Below are positions 1 through 9,600 of a DNA stretch of 64,000 nt, piece by piece. Location: positions 6,773 through 70,772 of the forward strand of contig CAZKBK010000024.1 in assembly GCA_964551035.1 (NCBI GenBank), in the 5' to 3' direction. The translations under genes were made by a program, and so were the position numbers. The DNA comes from Chryseosolibacter sp964551035 (GTDB taxonomy: Bacteria; Bacteroidota; Bacteroidia; Cytophagales; Cyclobacteriaceae). Position 1 is the first letter of the stretch; each line of letters begins with the position of its first letter. The notes under the pieces are model-generated. The model saw only the letters and a list, made by a program, of their open reading frames with translations. It did no database searches and was not told where the DNA came from.

Positions 1-940
1 CTGGGTTCCATCCCAGCAACGCGAGAAAATTGATCAGGGCCCCCGGGAGGTAACCCGCCTCGCGGTAGCCCGTCGCAACCTCACCTGATTGCGGATCCGT
101 CCACGTTAAGGGAAAGATGGGGAACCCCAACTGATCGGCTGCACGCTTACTCAGCTTTCCATTTCCGTCCGGCTTTAACAGCAGCGGGAGATGCGCAAAC
201 TGCGGCATCGCCTCTTCCCAGCCCAGGTACCGGTACAACAGCACGTGCAGCGGAGCGGAAGGAAGCCACTCTTCACCACGGATGACGTGTGAGATCTTCA
301 TGAGGTAGTCGTCCACCACATTGGCGAGGTGGTAGGTAGGCATGCCGTCAGATTTCATGAGCACCTTGTCGTCAATCTGCGACGAGTGAACAACCACCCA
401 TCCGCGGATAAGGTCGTTGAGCCTGATCTCCTCCTTGCGTGGAACTTTCAGGCGAATGACGTGGGGAACGCCGGCGTCGATAAGGCTTTTTACTTCGGCC
501 TCGTCCAATGTCAGCGCGTTGCGCATCTGCGTCCGCGTGAGGCTATTGTATTGCGGTGTGTCGACGCCCGCGCTTTTGAGCCGTGCGCGCATGGCTTCAA
601 GTTCTTCGGGTGTATCGAACGCGTAGTAGGCGTGTCCGCTCTTCAAGAGTTGTTGCGCGTACTGCTGGTAAATGTCCATACGCGCTGACTGGCGGTAGGG
701 TGCATGCGGTCCTCCGGCGGGCACGCCCTCGTCGATGTCTATGCCCAGCCACTTCAACGCCTCAACGATGTAGTCCTCCGCACCGGGCACATAGCGGCTC
801 TGGTCCGTGTCTTCAATGCGAAGGATCATCGTACCCTGGTGCTTTCGGGCAAGGAGATAATTGTACAGCGCGGTGCGCACACCGCCGATGTGAAGCGCAC
901 CTGTGGGGCTGGGTGCAAAACGAACACGTACCGCTCTCAT
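1..940 (-). CDS. gltX: Glutamyl-tRNA synthetase, 3' part outside window
   Basis: Charges tRNA-Glu with glutamate in the cytoplasm. The reverse strand from an ATG at 938-940 reads MRAVRVRFAPSPTGALHIGG, the class I synthetase start with its HIGH-type motif (HIGG), followed by LRIEDTDQSR. Further on, near positions 130-180, comes the class I KMSKS-equivalent in the form GKLSKR. The frame stays open to the window edge, so about 310 residues of an expected 500 or so are present and the anticodon-binding C-terminus is missing. The next gene upstream on the same strand is ridA, about 80 bp away. Identification is firm; only the end is unknown. Confidence 0.95.
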   Translation of the reverse strand, partial: MRAVRVRFAPSPTGALHIGGVRTALYNYLLARKHQGTMILRIEDTDQSRYVPGAEDYIVEALKWLGIDIDEGVPAGGPHAPYRQSARMDIYQQYAQQLLKSGHAYYAFDTPEELEAMRARLKSAGVDTPQYNSLTRTQMRNALTLDEAEVKSLIDAGVPHVIRLKVPRKEEIRLNDLIRGWVVVHSSQIDDKVLMKSDGMPTYHLANVVDDYLMKISHVIRGEEWLPSAPLHVLLYRYLGWEEAMPQFAHLPLLLKPDGNGKLSKRAADQLGFPIFPLTWTDPQSGEVATGYREAGYLPGALINFLALLGWNP

Positions 941-1019
941 ACTACGGGATCAATCCACGGCAAATGTAAAAGGGATTCCCGACTTTGTGCGCTCCGCCGG
1001 AATGTAATTTGGCGTCGGT

Positions 1020-1424
1020 TCAAACCAGGTGTGCTTGCGCATCTGTGGCGGCGGCAATACACGAGATCTCGACATTCACATCCTTGGGAAGGCGGCTGAC
1101 CTCCACCGTTTCCCGCGCGGGAGGATCCTGCGTGAAATATTGACCGTAAACTTCATTCACCTTCGGAAAATCGCCCATGTCCCGAAGGAAGATGGTGCAC
1201 TTGACGACATGGCTGAAATTCATACCTCCGGCTTTGAGAATTTCCCCCAGGTTCTTCATCACCTGACGGGTTTCGCCTTCAATGTCGCCGTTGACGATCT
1301 TGCCGGTGGTTTTATCGATTGCGATCTGGCCGCTCAGGAAAACAAGGTTGCCGGTACGTATGGCCTGGCTGTAGGGACCGATGGGCTCTGGTGCCAGCGC
1401 GGAGTAAATGACTTTTTTTGACAT
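1020..1424 (-). CDS. ridA: RidA family enamine/imine deaminase
   Basis: Hydrolyses reactive enamine/imine intermediates such as 2-aminoacrylate formed by PLP enzymes. At 134 residues it has the normal size of the YjgF/YER057c/UK114 family. Seen in the sequence: the N-terminal PIGPYSQA signature, the SGQI strand, and PPARETVEVSRLPKDVNVEI near the C-terminus, which carries the conserved Arg (R104) and the Glu (about E119) of the active site between subunits. The start is an ATG. It lies upstream of gltX on the same strand, but the roughly 80-bp gap leaves co-transcription open. A TATTTTTG -7-like box is present 34 nt upstream. Confidence 0.93.
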   Translation of the reverse strand: MSKKVIYSALAPEPIGPYSQAIRTGNLVFLSGQIAIDKTTGKIVNGDIEGETRQVMKNLGEILKAGGMNFSHVVKCTIFLRDMGDFPKVNEVYGQYFTQDPPARETVEVSRLPKDVNVEISCIAAATDAQAHLV

Positions 1425-1457
1425 GGGTTATTACGGTTCGTATGACTGACAATTCCG

Positions 1458-1465
1458 CAAAAATA
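1458..1465 (-). promoter_or_regulatory. Putative -7 box of ridA
   Basis: On the reverse strand this reads TATTTTTG, matching the Bacteroidota -7 consensus TAnnTTTG, about 34 nt before the ridA start codon. No convincing -33 TTTG was found at 17-20 nt, so this is a weak prediction. Confidence 0.35.
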
Positions 1466-1539
1466 ACTATATCTGCAGAACGTGGTGAGCGTTGTGGGGA
1501 AGATGTAGCGTTTGAGGAACGAAATGTGGGGTGAGATGC

Positions 1540-1630
1540 GAGGGTGAGGTTGTGGAGTGGTTTACCGCGTTGATTAGGTACGAGGGACGAAGGACGAAGG
1601 ACGAAGGACGAAGGACGAAGGACGAAGGAC
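1540..1630. repeat. Intergenic element with GACGAAG heptad array (copy 1)
   Basis: The stretch holds GAGGGTGAGGTTGTGG, then a TTTACCGCGTTGATTAGG block, then about eight tandem heptads of the form GACGAAG. The same three-part arrangement recurs at 1777-1848. Open frames across it (repeated S-F-V-L-R-P) are artefacts of the heptad. No gene is seen between 1425 and 1897. Confidence 0.85.
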
Positions 1631-1776
1631 GCCCTGTAGGGGCGAAGCGTTGGTAGCACCGGCGTCCAACCACCGGGGGCACGCGTGCCAAAGATAATTG
1701 ATGATGCCGGGATTATCCTTTATGGCACGCAAAGCACGCACGCGGAACGAAGACCCTGCGGGAGCGGGTTGAATCT

Positions 1777-1848
1777 GAGGGTGAGGTTGTGGGTGGTTTA
1801 CCGCGTTGATTAGGTACGAGGGACGAGGGACGAAGGACGAAGTACGAA
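1777..1848. repeat. Intergenic element with heptad array (copy 2)
   Basis: Second copy of the element at 1540-1630: the same GAGGGTGAGGTTGTGG lead, the same TTTACCGCGTTGATTAGG block, and a shorter, more diverged run of ACGAGGG/ACGAAGG/ACGAAGT heptads. It ends about 50 bp before the next gene. Similar heptad arrays occur next to era in this window. Confidence 0.8.
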
Positions 1849-1897
1849 TGGGACGGCGCGGTCCCGACAATTGTATTGGACTTAAACATGTAACGCC

Positions 1898-2563
1898 ATG
1901 AAGATACTGGTGATCGGTGAATCCCGCCATTTTGAAGAGTGCCGGCAGAAGTTCGGAGAGAACCACACGTACTCGTGGGTGGGCGAGCACATGGAGGCGG
2001 AGGCATTTCTCGGGGAGCACGACCTGATCGTCGACGCGATTATCGACGAAGAGCCCGCGGAATTTCAAATGTACACCCGCAGGGAGGCCACCGTCTTACT
2101 CAACACGGTAAAGATCACGCTGGGCGAACTGGCCCATTCGGTGGGCAATGACATGCAGTGCACCATCTTTGGATTCAACGGGCTGGCCACCTTCATCAAC
2201 CGGCCCGTGCTGGAGGTTTCTCACTGGCGGCCGGGCAAAGAGCGGGAACTGAAAGCACTTTGCCGCGACCTGAAAACGGATTACCGGGAAGTCGACGACC
2301 GCGTCGGGCTGGTGACACCCCGGGTGGTGTGCATGATCATCAATGAAGCCTATTACACCGTGCAGGAGGGAACCGCAACGCGGACCGACATCGACCAGGC
2401 CATGAAGCTGGGCACAAACTATCCTTATGGACCATTCGAATGGTGCCAGCGTATCGGCCTCAGGGATGTCTTCGAATTGCTGGAGGCACTCTACGAAGAT
2501 ACAAAGGATGAGCGGTATAAGATCTGTCCGCTGTTGAAGAAGGAGTATTTGGCGTTGGGGTGA
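1898..2563 (+). CDS. 3-hydroxyacyl-CoA dehydrogenase C-terminal-domain protein
   Basis: A 221-residue protein whose second half (about 115-221) matches the 3-hydroxyacyl-CoA dehydrogenase C-terminal domain, with the segments GLVTPRVVCMIINEAYYTV and DIDQAMKLGTNYPYGPFEW. The first half is only about 110 residues. It starts like a Rossmann strand (MKILVIGES) but lacks the GxGxxG dinucleotide loop, and at the place of the catalytic HFFNP segment it has GFNGLATFINRP with no histidine. Dehydrogenase activity is therefore doubtful; it may be a partner or a degenerate paralogue in fatty-acid or 3-hydroxybutyryl-CoA metabolism. It stands alone, flanked by repeats upstream and by an unrelated RHS locus downstream. 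Confidence 0.75.
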   Translation: MKILVIGESRHFEECRQKFGENHTYSWVGEHMEAEAFLGEHDLIVDAIIDEEPAEFQMYTRREATVLLNTVKITLGELAHSVGNDMQCTIFGFNGLATFINRPVLEVSHWRPGKERELKALCRDLKTDYREVDDRVGLVTPRVVCMIINEAYYTVQEGTATRTDIDQAMKLGTNYPYGPFEWCQRIGLRDVFELLEALYEDTKDERYKICPLLKKEYLALG

Positions 2564-3015
2564 GGTGGGCACAGATTGAAGGACGTGGCTCCTTAATAGT
2601 CCGGCCCTTCGAAAAAAAATATCAGCGCGATCTAGGCGTTCCGTTGATCGAGCCTTTGATGTTTAAACCGGCGAAAATTTCAGCCTCCGCATTAATTCTA
2701 TTCTTCTCGGGTCCTTACATCACAATCAGAAGTACAAAAGTACTATTCTGCGTAGTACAATTATACTACGGCAATTTGGCACGCGAAGACGTGGAGGCCT
2801 CCACAGGACATCAAAAAACGCAATTTTTTGGAAGGAGGGGTCAGAACGACCCGCGAATATCAGGAAAACCTGACCACAATATTTTATGGTGTGTCAGGAA
2901 AACATGCTATGTTCGTGACAGGAGATCGGGACACAGTGTGTCGGCGGTTGACGAAGTTGGACATGTGAAGGACCTCACTGAGTACGAGATCCGCTAAACC
3001 TAAACCAAAGACTTT
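2564..3015. other. Gene-free interval before the RHS locus
   Basis: About 450 bp without a credible gene; an open frame of 145 codons here has no recognisable sequence and is probably chance. Two adjacent inverted repeats stand out: AGTAC-AAAA-GTACT at 2731-2744 and CGTAGTA-CAATTA-TACTACG at 2751-2770. They could be operator sites for the RHS genes downstream, but nothing shows which protein would bind. Confidence 0.5.
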
Positions 3016-6000
3016 ATGGTCCAGCCCTCTCCGTTGCGGATTCTCGTCACCGCAATCGCCATTTCTTCCTGGTATGCCGGTTACTCACAGGAAGCTTTCA
3101 GTACCCTTCAGCAAGTTACCCCCCCTTCGCCCGAGGCAATATCATTTGTTCAGCAGAATTTTTCCCCGGTAAGCCTTTATACAGGCAAACAAACGTATAG
3201 CCTACCGCTTTACAGTCTCCCGATATCCGGTATTGAATTTGGAATTTCGCTCAACTATACTGGTGGCAACGGCATCAAGGTTGAAGAGGTTGCCGCTTCC
3301 GTAGGACTTGGCTGGTCCTTACAATATACCGGGTCGGTGACGCGTGTGATTAAAGGAATGGCAGACGATGCCTATGCCGGAGGCTATCTGCATCTCCCTG
3401 GGATCGATTCTACGTTCCACGATGTCACCAGGCCTGATCATTCGATCTATGACCAGGGCTATAGTTACGGCAAGTATGATGGTCAGCCCGACGTGTACTA
3501 TTTGAGTGCGCCGGGAATTTCGGCGTCGTTTTACATCAACAAGTACAAGCGAATCGTATTTATAGAGAAGAGTGATCTTGTTGTGACCATTCTTTGGTCA
3601 GGCTATACCATTGTCGGCTTCGAGGTATTGGATCTAAGCGGAAACAAGTACCTGTTTAATACAACGGAAGCAACGCGATCGGTCTCGCTGGCGAACGGGT
3701 ATAGCGAGTATAACGCGTACGACGTCTCCGCATGGTACCTCTCGGAAATACGGGACAAATCGGGAAATCTTCTCGTCTCACTCCAGTACAAGGACAAAGA
3801 ATTACACCAGACCAGTCAGTTTATCAGAGCCCCGTACCAGTTTGACTTGAACAATCAAGCAAATTTCAAGGAGGATGAATCGTCGTATATGTGGCTATAC
3901 AACAAGCGGCCACTGCTGGAGAAGATCCAATTTTCTAATGGGAGTGTCGAATTTGTGATGTCGCAAAACGTCCGGTGCGACTTGGGAAACGATCGGTACA
4001 TAGATTCAATAAAAGTCAGAAACGCGATCGGTGAGTACATTCGTCGCATCAATTTCGACTATTCCTACTTTTCAGACACAGGTGTTGTGAGCGAGGGCGA
4101 GGCGCTTCCCGGGGATGCTGCCTTAAGGCTCAAGCTCGATTCAGTACATATCATTGGACGCGAAGCGGGGGATCGTGAACTTTATGCATTCGAATACGAG
4201 ACGGACAAACTGCTTCCAAATCGGGTGGAGACGTTTGCCATGGATCATTGGGGATATTACAACGGGAAGAACAATTCAACCTGGGAGGCGCGTTACAGGG
4301 CAAAGTATTATGTGGCCGATGGTTACGTGAACAACCCCAAGCGGATGTTGAAAGAATTCGGGTCGGCAAACCGCGAACCCGACCCTGCGTTTGCTCAAGC
4401 ATGCATTCTGAAACGCGTATTTACTCCCCTGGGGGGTACAGTGGAGTTTGAATACGAAGGTCACACGGCAAACCACCCTGAGCTTCCCAACTCTGTGACG
4501 ACAAGCATCCTCACCTATTCGCTTGATGACGAAAAGAACTATTTCGACGTCGATATGATCCGGGAGCCTTTTGCATATGTGCGCGTGAAGGCACTGATCC
4601 ATCCCGGTGTCGAGCTTGTCTATGCAATCGGCGATAGCCTTGGAAATATGGATCCTATACTGGATACACTGCGCCAGGAGTCGCCTGAGCATAGCCACAA
4701 ACTAGTGAACGGAACATACTACATCCGGGCCAAGGTCCTTATGTCGCATCCGGAGGATTCCGGGTACAATTATGCTCCACGGCTGATCCGCGACATCGAA
4801 ACGCTCGCCATCAACAAGCCCGTTGGAGGAGTAAGGATTCGACGAATGAAATTATCCGATCCGGTTGGGGGACAAAACCTTCAACGTGACTATTACTACA
4901 ATGAGTCGGGATCAAATGACCCCCTCTCGCTTTCAACTGGTACAATTGGTACAATCCCAAAATACGGTTATCAGTCGGTGCAAGTATCGCTCGACATGGT
5001 AATCATTCAAGGATATGTTCGCCAGCTTTCAACGAGCTATCCGCTGATATCCACCAGCGGAAGTTACGTCGGGTATGATAAGGTAACCGTTGTCGATAAC
5101 GATGAGTTGAAGAGTGAATCGCAGTTTACAACGTTTCAGGACTTTCCGGAGCTCGTGGATGGATATTTTGGGGATGCGCTGGTTGCCTCTTACCTGGAAC
5201 CCGACAGGAACATCGATCCTTATGACCCGATGAACTCAATGACACTAATTGAAGGGGAATGGTATGAGCACTGGCCGTTTGCGCCTGCTGTTGAACGTGA
5301 TTTCTATCGCGGCAAAATCACGCGCGAAGTACAGTACAAGCGAGAGGGATCGACCTTTCTTCCGATCTTTGAAAAGCACTACTGGTATCAACATAATTTC
5401 GGCTTCGTGTCAGATCAACCCGGTCAACCAGACGGCGATGATTTGCCGATTGAGAGCGTCACGGGAATGGTATGTAACATGTACCGTTCACCAGACGACG
5501 AAGGGCCGGGCAGCGCCAGGAATCGTTCAAAAAGTTTTCTGCTGCATACGGGTCGCTATGACTTGCGCAAAACTACCGAGAGGACCTATCACTACGGGCC
5601 TTCTGGCACGAATATCCTCATGAAGGAAACCACGTTTGACTATGGACATTCGCCGTGGTTAAAGGACTCTCTTTTCCATTACCAGGTGACCGGAACAATT
5701 AGCACGGGTAGTGATTTCGTGGTTGACAGCGTAACCTACTACTATCCCTATGATCGCCATTACCTAAACGGCGATGTTACACCGGCCGACACCGCTCATT
5801 TTGCGGATATGGAAGCGCAAAATCGAATCGGCTCGCCGGTAATTCAAAAAACAACCCGCGACGGCGCGCAAGTTTCCATGGTAAAGAATCGTTTCGGCTC
5901 ATTTAATGACGGCCACGTCGAGCTTGCATCGATCAGCACAAGGACTGGCAGTGGACCACTTGAAGATCGATTCTCCTTTAACAGATACGACACGCTCGGC

Positions 6001-6615
6001 AACATCTTGGAACAGCAGAAGACCAACGATGTTGCGTCGGCGTATATGTGGGACTACAATGGAGCGTATCTCGTTGCAGAAGCCACCAATGCGACTTTCA
6101 ACGACATCGCATACACCTCATTTGAAACCGGTAGCAAGGGCAAATGGATATTCAACGGAACAGCAACCGAAGACCCCACCTCTCCCACGGGCAAGATGTG
6201 TTACCCGTTCAACGGTTTTTCAATTTGGATCGACGATCTTAATGCAAATCAAACCTATATTGTATCGTACTGGAAGAAGGGCACAGGTCCTGTTAACATT
6301 TACACCTCCACAGTCTCAACGGGACCAACTGTCAATGGGTGGACCTATTATGAACACCGCATTACCCCAGCGGGCGGAACATTTACCATTTCGGGTTCAT
6401 CGGCTTATATCGACGAACTGCGTCTCTATCCTGAAACAGCCCTGATGACGACATACACCTATGAACCCCTCGTTGGAATGACGTCACAGTGCGATCCGAA
6501 TAATGTGATTACCCGGTACGCGTACGATTCCTTTGGCAGGCTAACGACCGTAAAGGATGGCGACGGCAATATCATGCGCCACGTGCGCTATCACATTCAC
6601 AGCGAAGGTCAGTAG
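3016..6615 (+). CDS. Secreted RHS-like repeat protein without C-terminal core
   Basis: A 1199-residue protein with a probable signal peptide (cleavage near GYSQEAF). Residues 30-110 carry the opening typical of Bacteroidota RHS proteins: SPVSLYTGKQTYSLPLY and VGLGWSL. Degenerate YD-type repeats follow. Near residues 1035-1140 there is a beta-sandwich-like insert (FETGSKGKW to IDELRLYP), then one clear RHS repeat, RYAYDSFGRLTTVKDGDGN, after which it ends. It lacks the RHS core and toxin tail, so it probably acts with the giant RHS protein that starts 22 bp downstream, perhaps as part of the encapsulating shell or surface structure. The pair looks like one operon. The exact role is unknown. Confidence 0.8.
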   Translation: MVQPSPLRILVTAIAISSWYAGYSQEAFSTLQQVTPPSPEAISFVQQNFSPVSLYTGKQTYSLPLYSLPISGIEFGISLNYTGGNGIKVEEVAASVGLGWSLQYTGSVTRVIKGMADDAYAGGYLHLPGIDSTFHDVTRPDHSIYDQGYSYGKYDGQPDVYYLSAPGISASFYINKYKRIVFIEKSDLVVTILWSGYTIVGFEVLDLSGNKYLFNTTEATRSVSLANGYSEYNAYDVSAWYLSEIRDKSGNLLVSLQYKDKELHQTSQFIRAPYQFDLNNQANFKEDESSYMWLYNKRPLLEKIQFSNGSVEFVMSQNVRCDLGNDRYIDSIKVRNAIGEYIRRINFDYSYFSDTGVVSEGEALPGDAALRLKLDSVHIIGREAGDRELYAFEYETDKLLPNRVETFAMDHWGYYNGKNNSTWEARYRAKYYVADGYVNNPKRMLKEFGSANREPDPAFAQACILKRVFTPLGGTVEFEYEGHTANHPELPNSVTTSILTYSLDDEKNYFDVDMIREPFAYVRVKALIHPGVELVYAIGDSLGNMDPILDTLRQESPEHSHKLVNGTYYIRAKVLMSHPEDSGYNYAPRLIRDIETLAINKPVGGVRIRRMKLSDPVGGQNLQRDYYYNESGSNDPLSLSTGTIGTIPKYGYQSVQVSLDMVIIQGYVRQLSTSYPLISTSGSYVGYDKVTVVDNDELKSESQFTTFQDFPELVDGYFGDALVASYLEPDRNIDPYDPMNSMTLIEGEWYEHWPFAPAVERDFYRGKITREVQYKREGSTFLPIFEKHYWYQHNFGFVSDQPGQPDGDDLPIESVTGMVCNMYRSPDDEGPGSARNRSKSFLLHTGRYDLRKTTERTYHYGPSGTNILMKETTFDYGHSPWLKDSLFHYQVTGTISTGSDFVVDSVTYYYPYDRHYLNGDVTPADTAHFADMEAQNRIGSPVIQKTTRDGAQVSMVKNRFGSFNDGHVELASISTRTGSGPLEDRFSFNRYDTLGNILEQQKTNDVASAYMWDYNGAYLVAEATNATFNDIAYTSFETGSKGKWIFNGTATEDPTSPTGKMCYPFNGFSIWIDDLNANQTYIVSYWKKGTGPVNIYTSTVSTGPTVNGWTYYEHRITPAGGTFTISGSSAYIDELRLYPETALMTTYTYEPLVGMTSQCDPNNVITRYAYDSFGRLTTVKDGDGNIMRHVRYHIHSEGQ

Positions 6616-6637
6616 TTAATCCTCCATCCCTACGACA

Positions 6638-9600
6638 ATGAAAAGAACCTTTTCCATCTCTATCGTGCTGGCGATCTCGTGTACAGTCGCCTTGGCCCAG
6701 GGCAGTTTTATCTCCGGCCCCACCCCAGTGAATCCCGGTAGCACACAGACCTATTCTTGCCCGAACTGCCTGATGCTGTTTCAAGACATCGGCGGAACAC
6801 AATACTGGTCTATTACCAATGGAACCATTACATCCAGCATCTACAATCATAACACGGTCACCGTTCAGTGGTCAAGTTCCGCCGGAACTGGAAATATCGC
6901 ATGGCGAAACAGCTCGATGGTTTTGACTTCCAAGAATGTAACGATCGGCGTTCCTGTAGCCACTATCACTGGTCCGCCGGAAACCTGTATGAACGCACCC
7001 GGTTATCAATATTCCACACAAACAGGAAAGACCAACTATTCCTGGACTGTGAATGGAGGGACAGTGACGGCAGGGCAAGGAACCTCGCAGGCAACCGTCA
7101 CGTGGGCACTCACGGGGTCCAGGTCTATCAGCGTTAGCTATACAACGAGCGGCGTCACGGCCAACGGGTCGTACAACGTATTGGTGAACGGACTGCCAAC
7201 ACCAACAGTGTCAGGTCCCACAAGCGCATGTGTGAATACCGGTGGTCATTCCTACTCCACCCAATCGGGAATGACGAACTATACCTGGACCATCAATGGA
7301 GGTACCATCAACTCCGGGCAGGGTACAAACCAGGTCAGTGTCACATGGACGAGTACGGGTTCGAGGTCTGTCTCTGTCAATTACAATGATCTCAACGGCT
7401 GCGCGGGTGCCACACCTGGAACACGTTCGGTGACGGTGAATGCACGGCCCGCGCCAACCATCTCAGGGCCTTCAACTGTTTGTGTAAATACAAGCGGTCA
7501 TTCCTACTCGACACAAACGGGAAGGTCAGCCTATTCCTGGACGGTGAGTGGCGGAACGATCAACTCAGGTCAGGGTACAAGCCAGATCAGCGTTAGCTGG
7601 ACGAGCACTGGCTCGCGGTCGGTTTCGGTCAACTATACAAACGGCAATGGCTGCGCGTCGTCATCGCCGGGGACAAAAACAGTCACGGTGAACGCACAGC
7701 CTTCGGCGCCATCGATTATGGGACCTTCAACGGCGTGTGTAAATACATCCAAGCAGTATACTGTTCCCGATGGCGCGTCCGGTTATACCTGGACCGCAAA
7801 CGGAGGAACGATAACCTCGGGCCAGGGTACCGATCAAATCACTGTATCCTGGACTAGCGCTGGGTCACGCTCAGTGGGTATCTCCTATTCAGAAAATACC
7901 TGCGTCGTCAATGCGACGAAACCCGTCACTGTTAGCGCGTTACCAACTCCCACCATCGCAGGTCCTTCAAGCGCGTGTGTGAATACGGGTGGTCATTCCT
8001 ACTCGACGCAGTCGGGGATGACAAACTATACATGGACCATCAATGGAGGTACCATCAATTCAGGACAGGGTACCAGCCAGATCAGTGTAACCTGGACAAG
8101 CACGGGATCAAGATCGGTGTCGGTCAATTACACCAACGCGAATGGGTGCACCGGCGCCTCGCCCGGCACCCGGAGCGTGACTGTGCACGCGCGGCCCACA
8201 CCTACGATCAGCGGATCATCCAGCGCATGTGTGAACACCAGCGGTCATGCCTACACGACACAAACAGGGATGACCAGTTATTCGTGGGCCGTAAGCGGTG
8301 GAACCATCAATTCAGGACAGGGTACCAGCCAGATCAGTGTAACCTGGACAAGCACGGGATCAAGATCGGTGTCGGTCAATTACACCAACGCGAATGGGTG
8401 CACCGGCGCCTCGCCCGGCACCCGGAGCGTGACCGTGTACGCGCGCCCCACCCCGACGGTCAGCGGACCATCCAGCGTATGTGTCAACACGAGCGGTCAT
8501 TCGTATCCAACACAAACAGGAATGTCTGACTATTCGTGGGCCGTGAGTGGCGGAACCATCAATTCGGGACAGGGCACCAGCCAGGTCAGCGTGACGTGGA
8601 CCAGCGCGGGATCGCGCTCGTTGAACGTTCATTACACCAACACCAACGGCTGCCAATCATCAACGCCAGGAGCACGTTCAGTCACGGTGAACACCCAACC
8701 GTCGCCGCCATCCATCGCCGGGCCTTCCACCGCGTGCGTGAATACCAGTGCCCAGTATGCGGTTCCCGATGGAATGTCGGGTTACACCTGGACGGTGAGC
8801 GGAGGAACGATAACATCGGGTCAGGGTACCGACCAGGTCGGCGTAACGTGGACGAGTGCCGGATCCCGATCAGTGGGGATCAGCTACACCGAGAACACCT
8901 GTGTTGTAAGCGGTACGAAGCCCGTAACCGTCACCTCTCCCACCACCCCATCGATCTCCGGCCCACCGGAGGCGTGCATAAATACAGGAGGTCACCAGTA
9001 TTCAGCCCAGTCCGGTCACAGCAATTACGCGTGGACCGTAAACGGGGGCACGATCACCGCAGGGCAGGGGACTCACCAGGCAACAATTACCTGGACGAGT
9101 TCAGGGTCAAGATCGGTCAGCGTCAGCTTTACCAGCAACGGGTGCAGCACGCCCGCGTCAGACACTTACCCCGTTCAGGTAAACACCCTGCCTGCACCAA
9201 CGATCTCCGGGCCATCCAGCGCATGCGTAAGCACGGGAGGTCACCAATACAATACACAATCGGGAATGACCGGTTATTCGTGGACGGTAAATGGTGGAAC
9301 CATCCATTCAGGACAGGGTACCAGCCAGATCAGTGTAACCTGGACAAGCACGGGATCAAGATCGGTGTCGGTCAATTACACCAACGCGAATGGGTGCACC
9401 GGCGCCTCGCCCGGCACCCGGAGCGTGACCGTGTACGCACGCCCCACCCCGACGATCTCGGGCAACGCGAATGTCTGCGTAAACTCCACAGGCAATACTT
9501 ACACGACGCAAACAGGAATGTCTGATTATTCCTGGACAGCAAGCGGCGGAACCATCAATTCAGGACAAGGCACAAACCAGATCAGCGTGACGTGGACCAG

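Noticed and set aside
1574..2068. Reverse-strand ORFs rich in S-F-V-L-R-P repeats
   Set aside because: Direct translation of GACGAAG heptads; not genes.
2560..2997. 145-codon forward ORF before the RHS operon
   Set aside because: No recognisable domain or signal, mixed composition, and it spans the inverted repeats of the intergenic region; probably chance.
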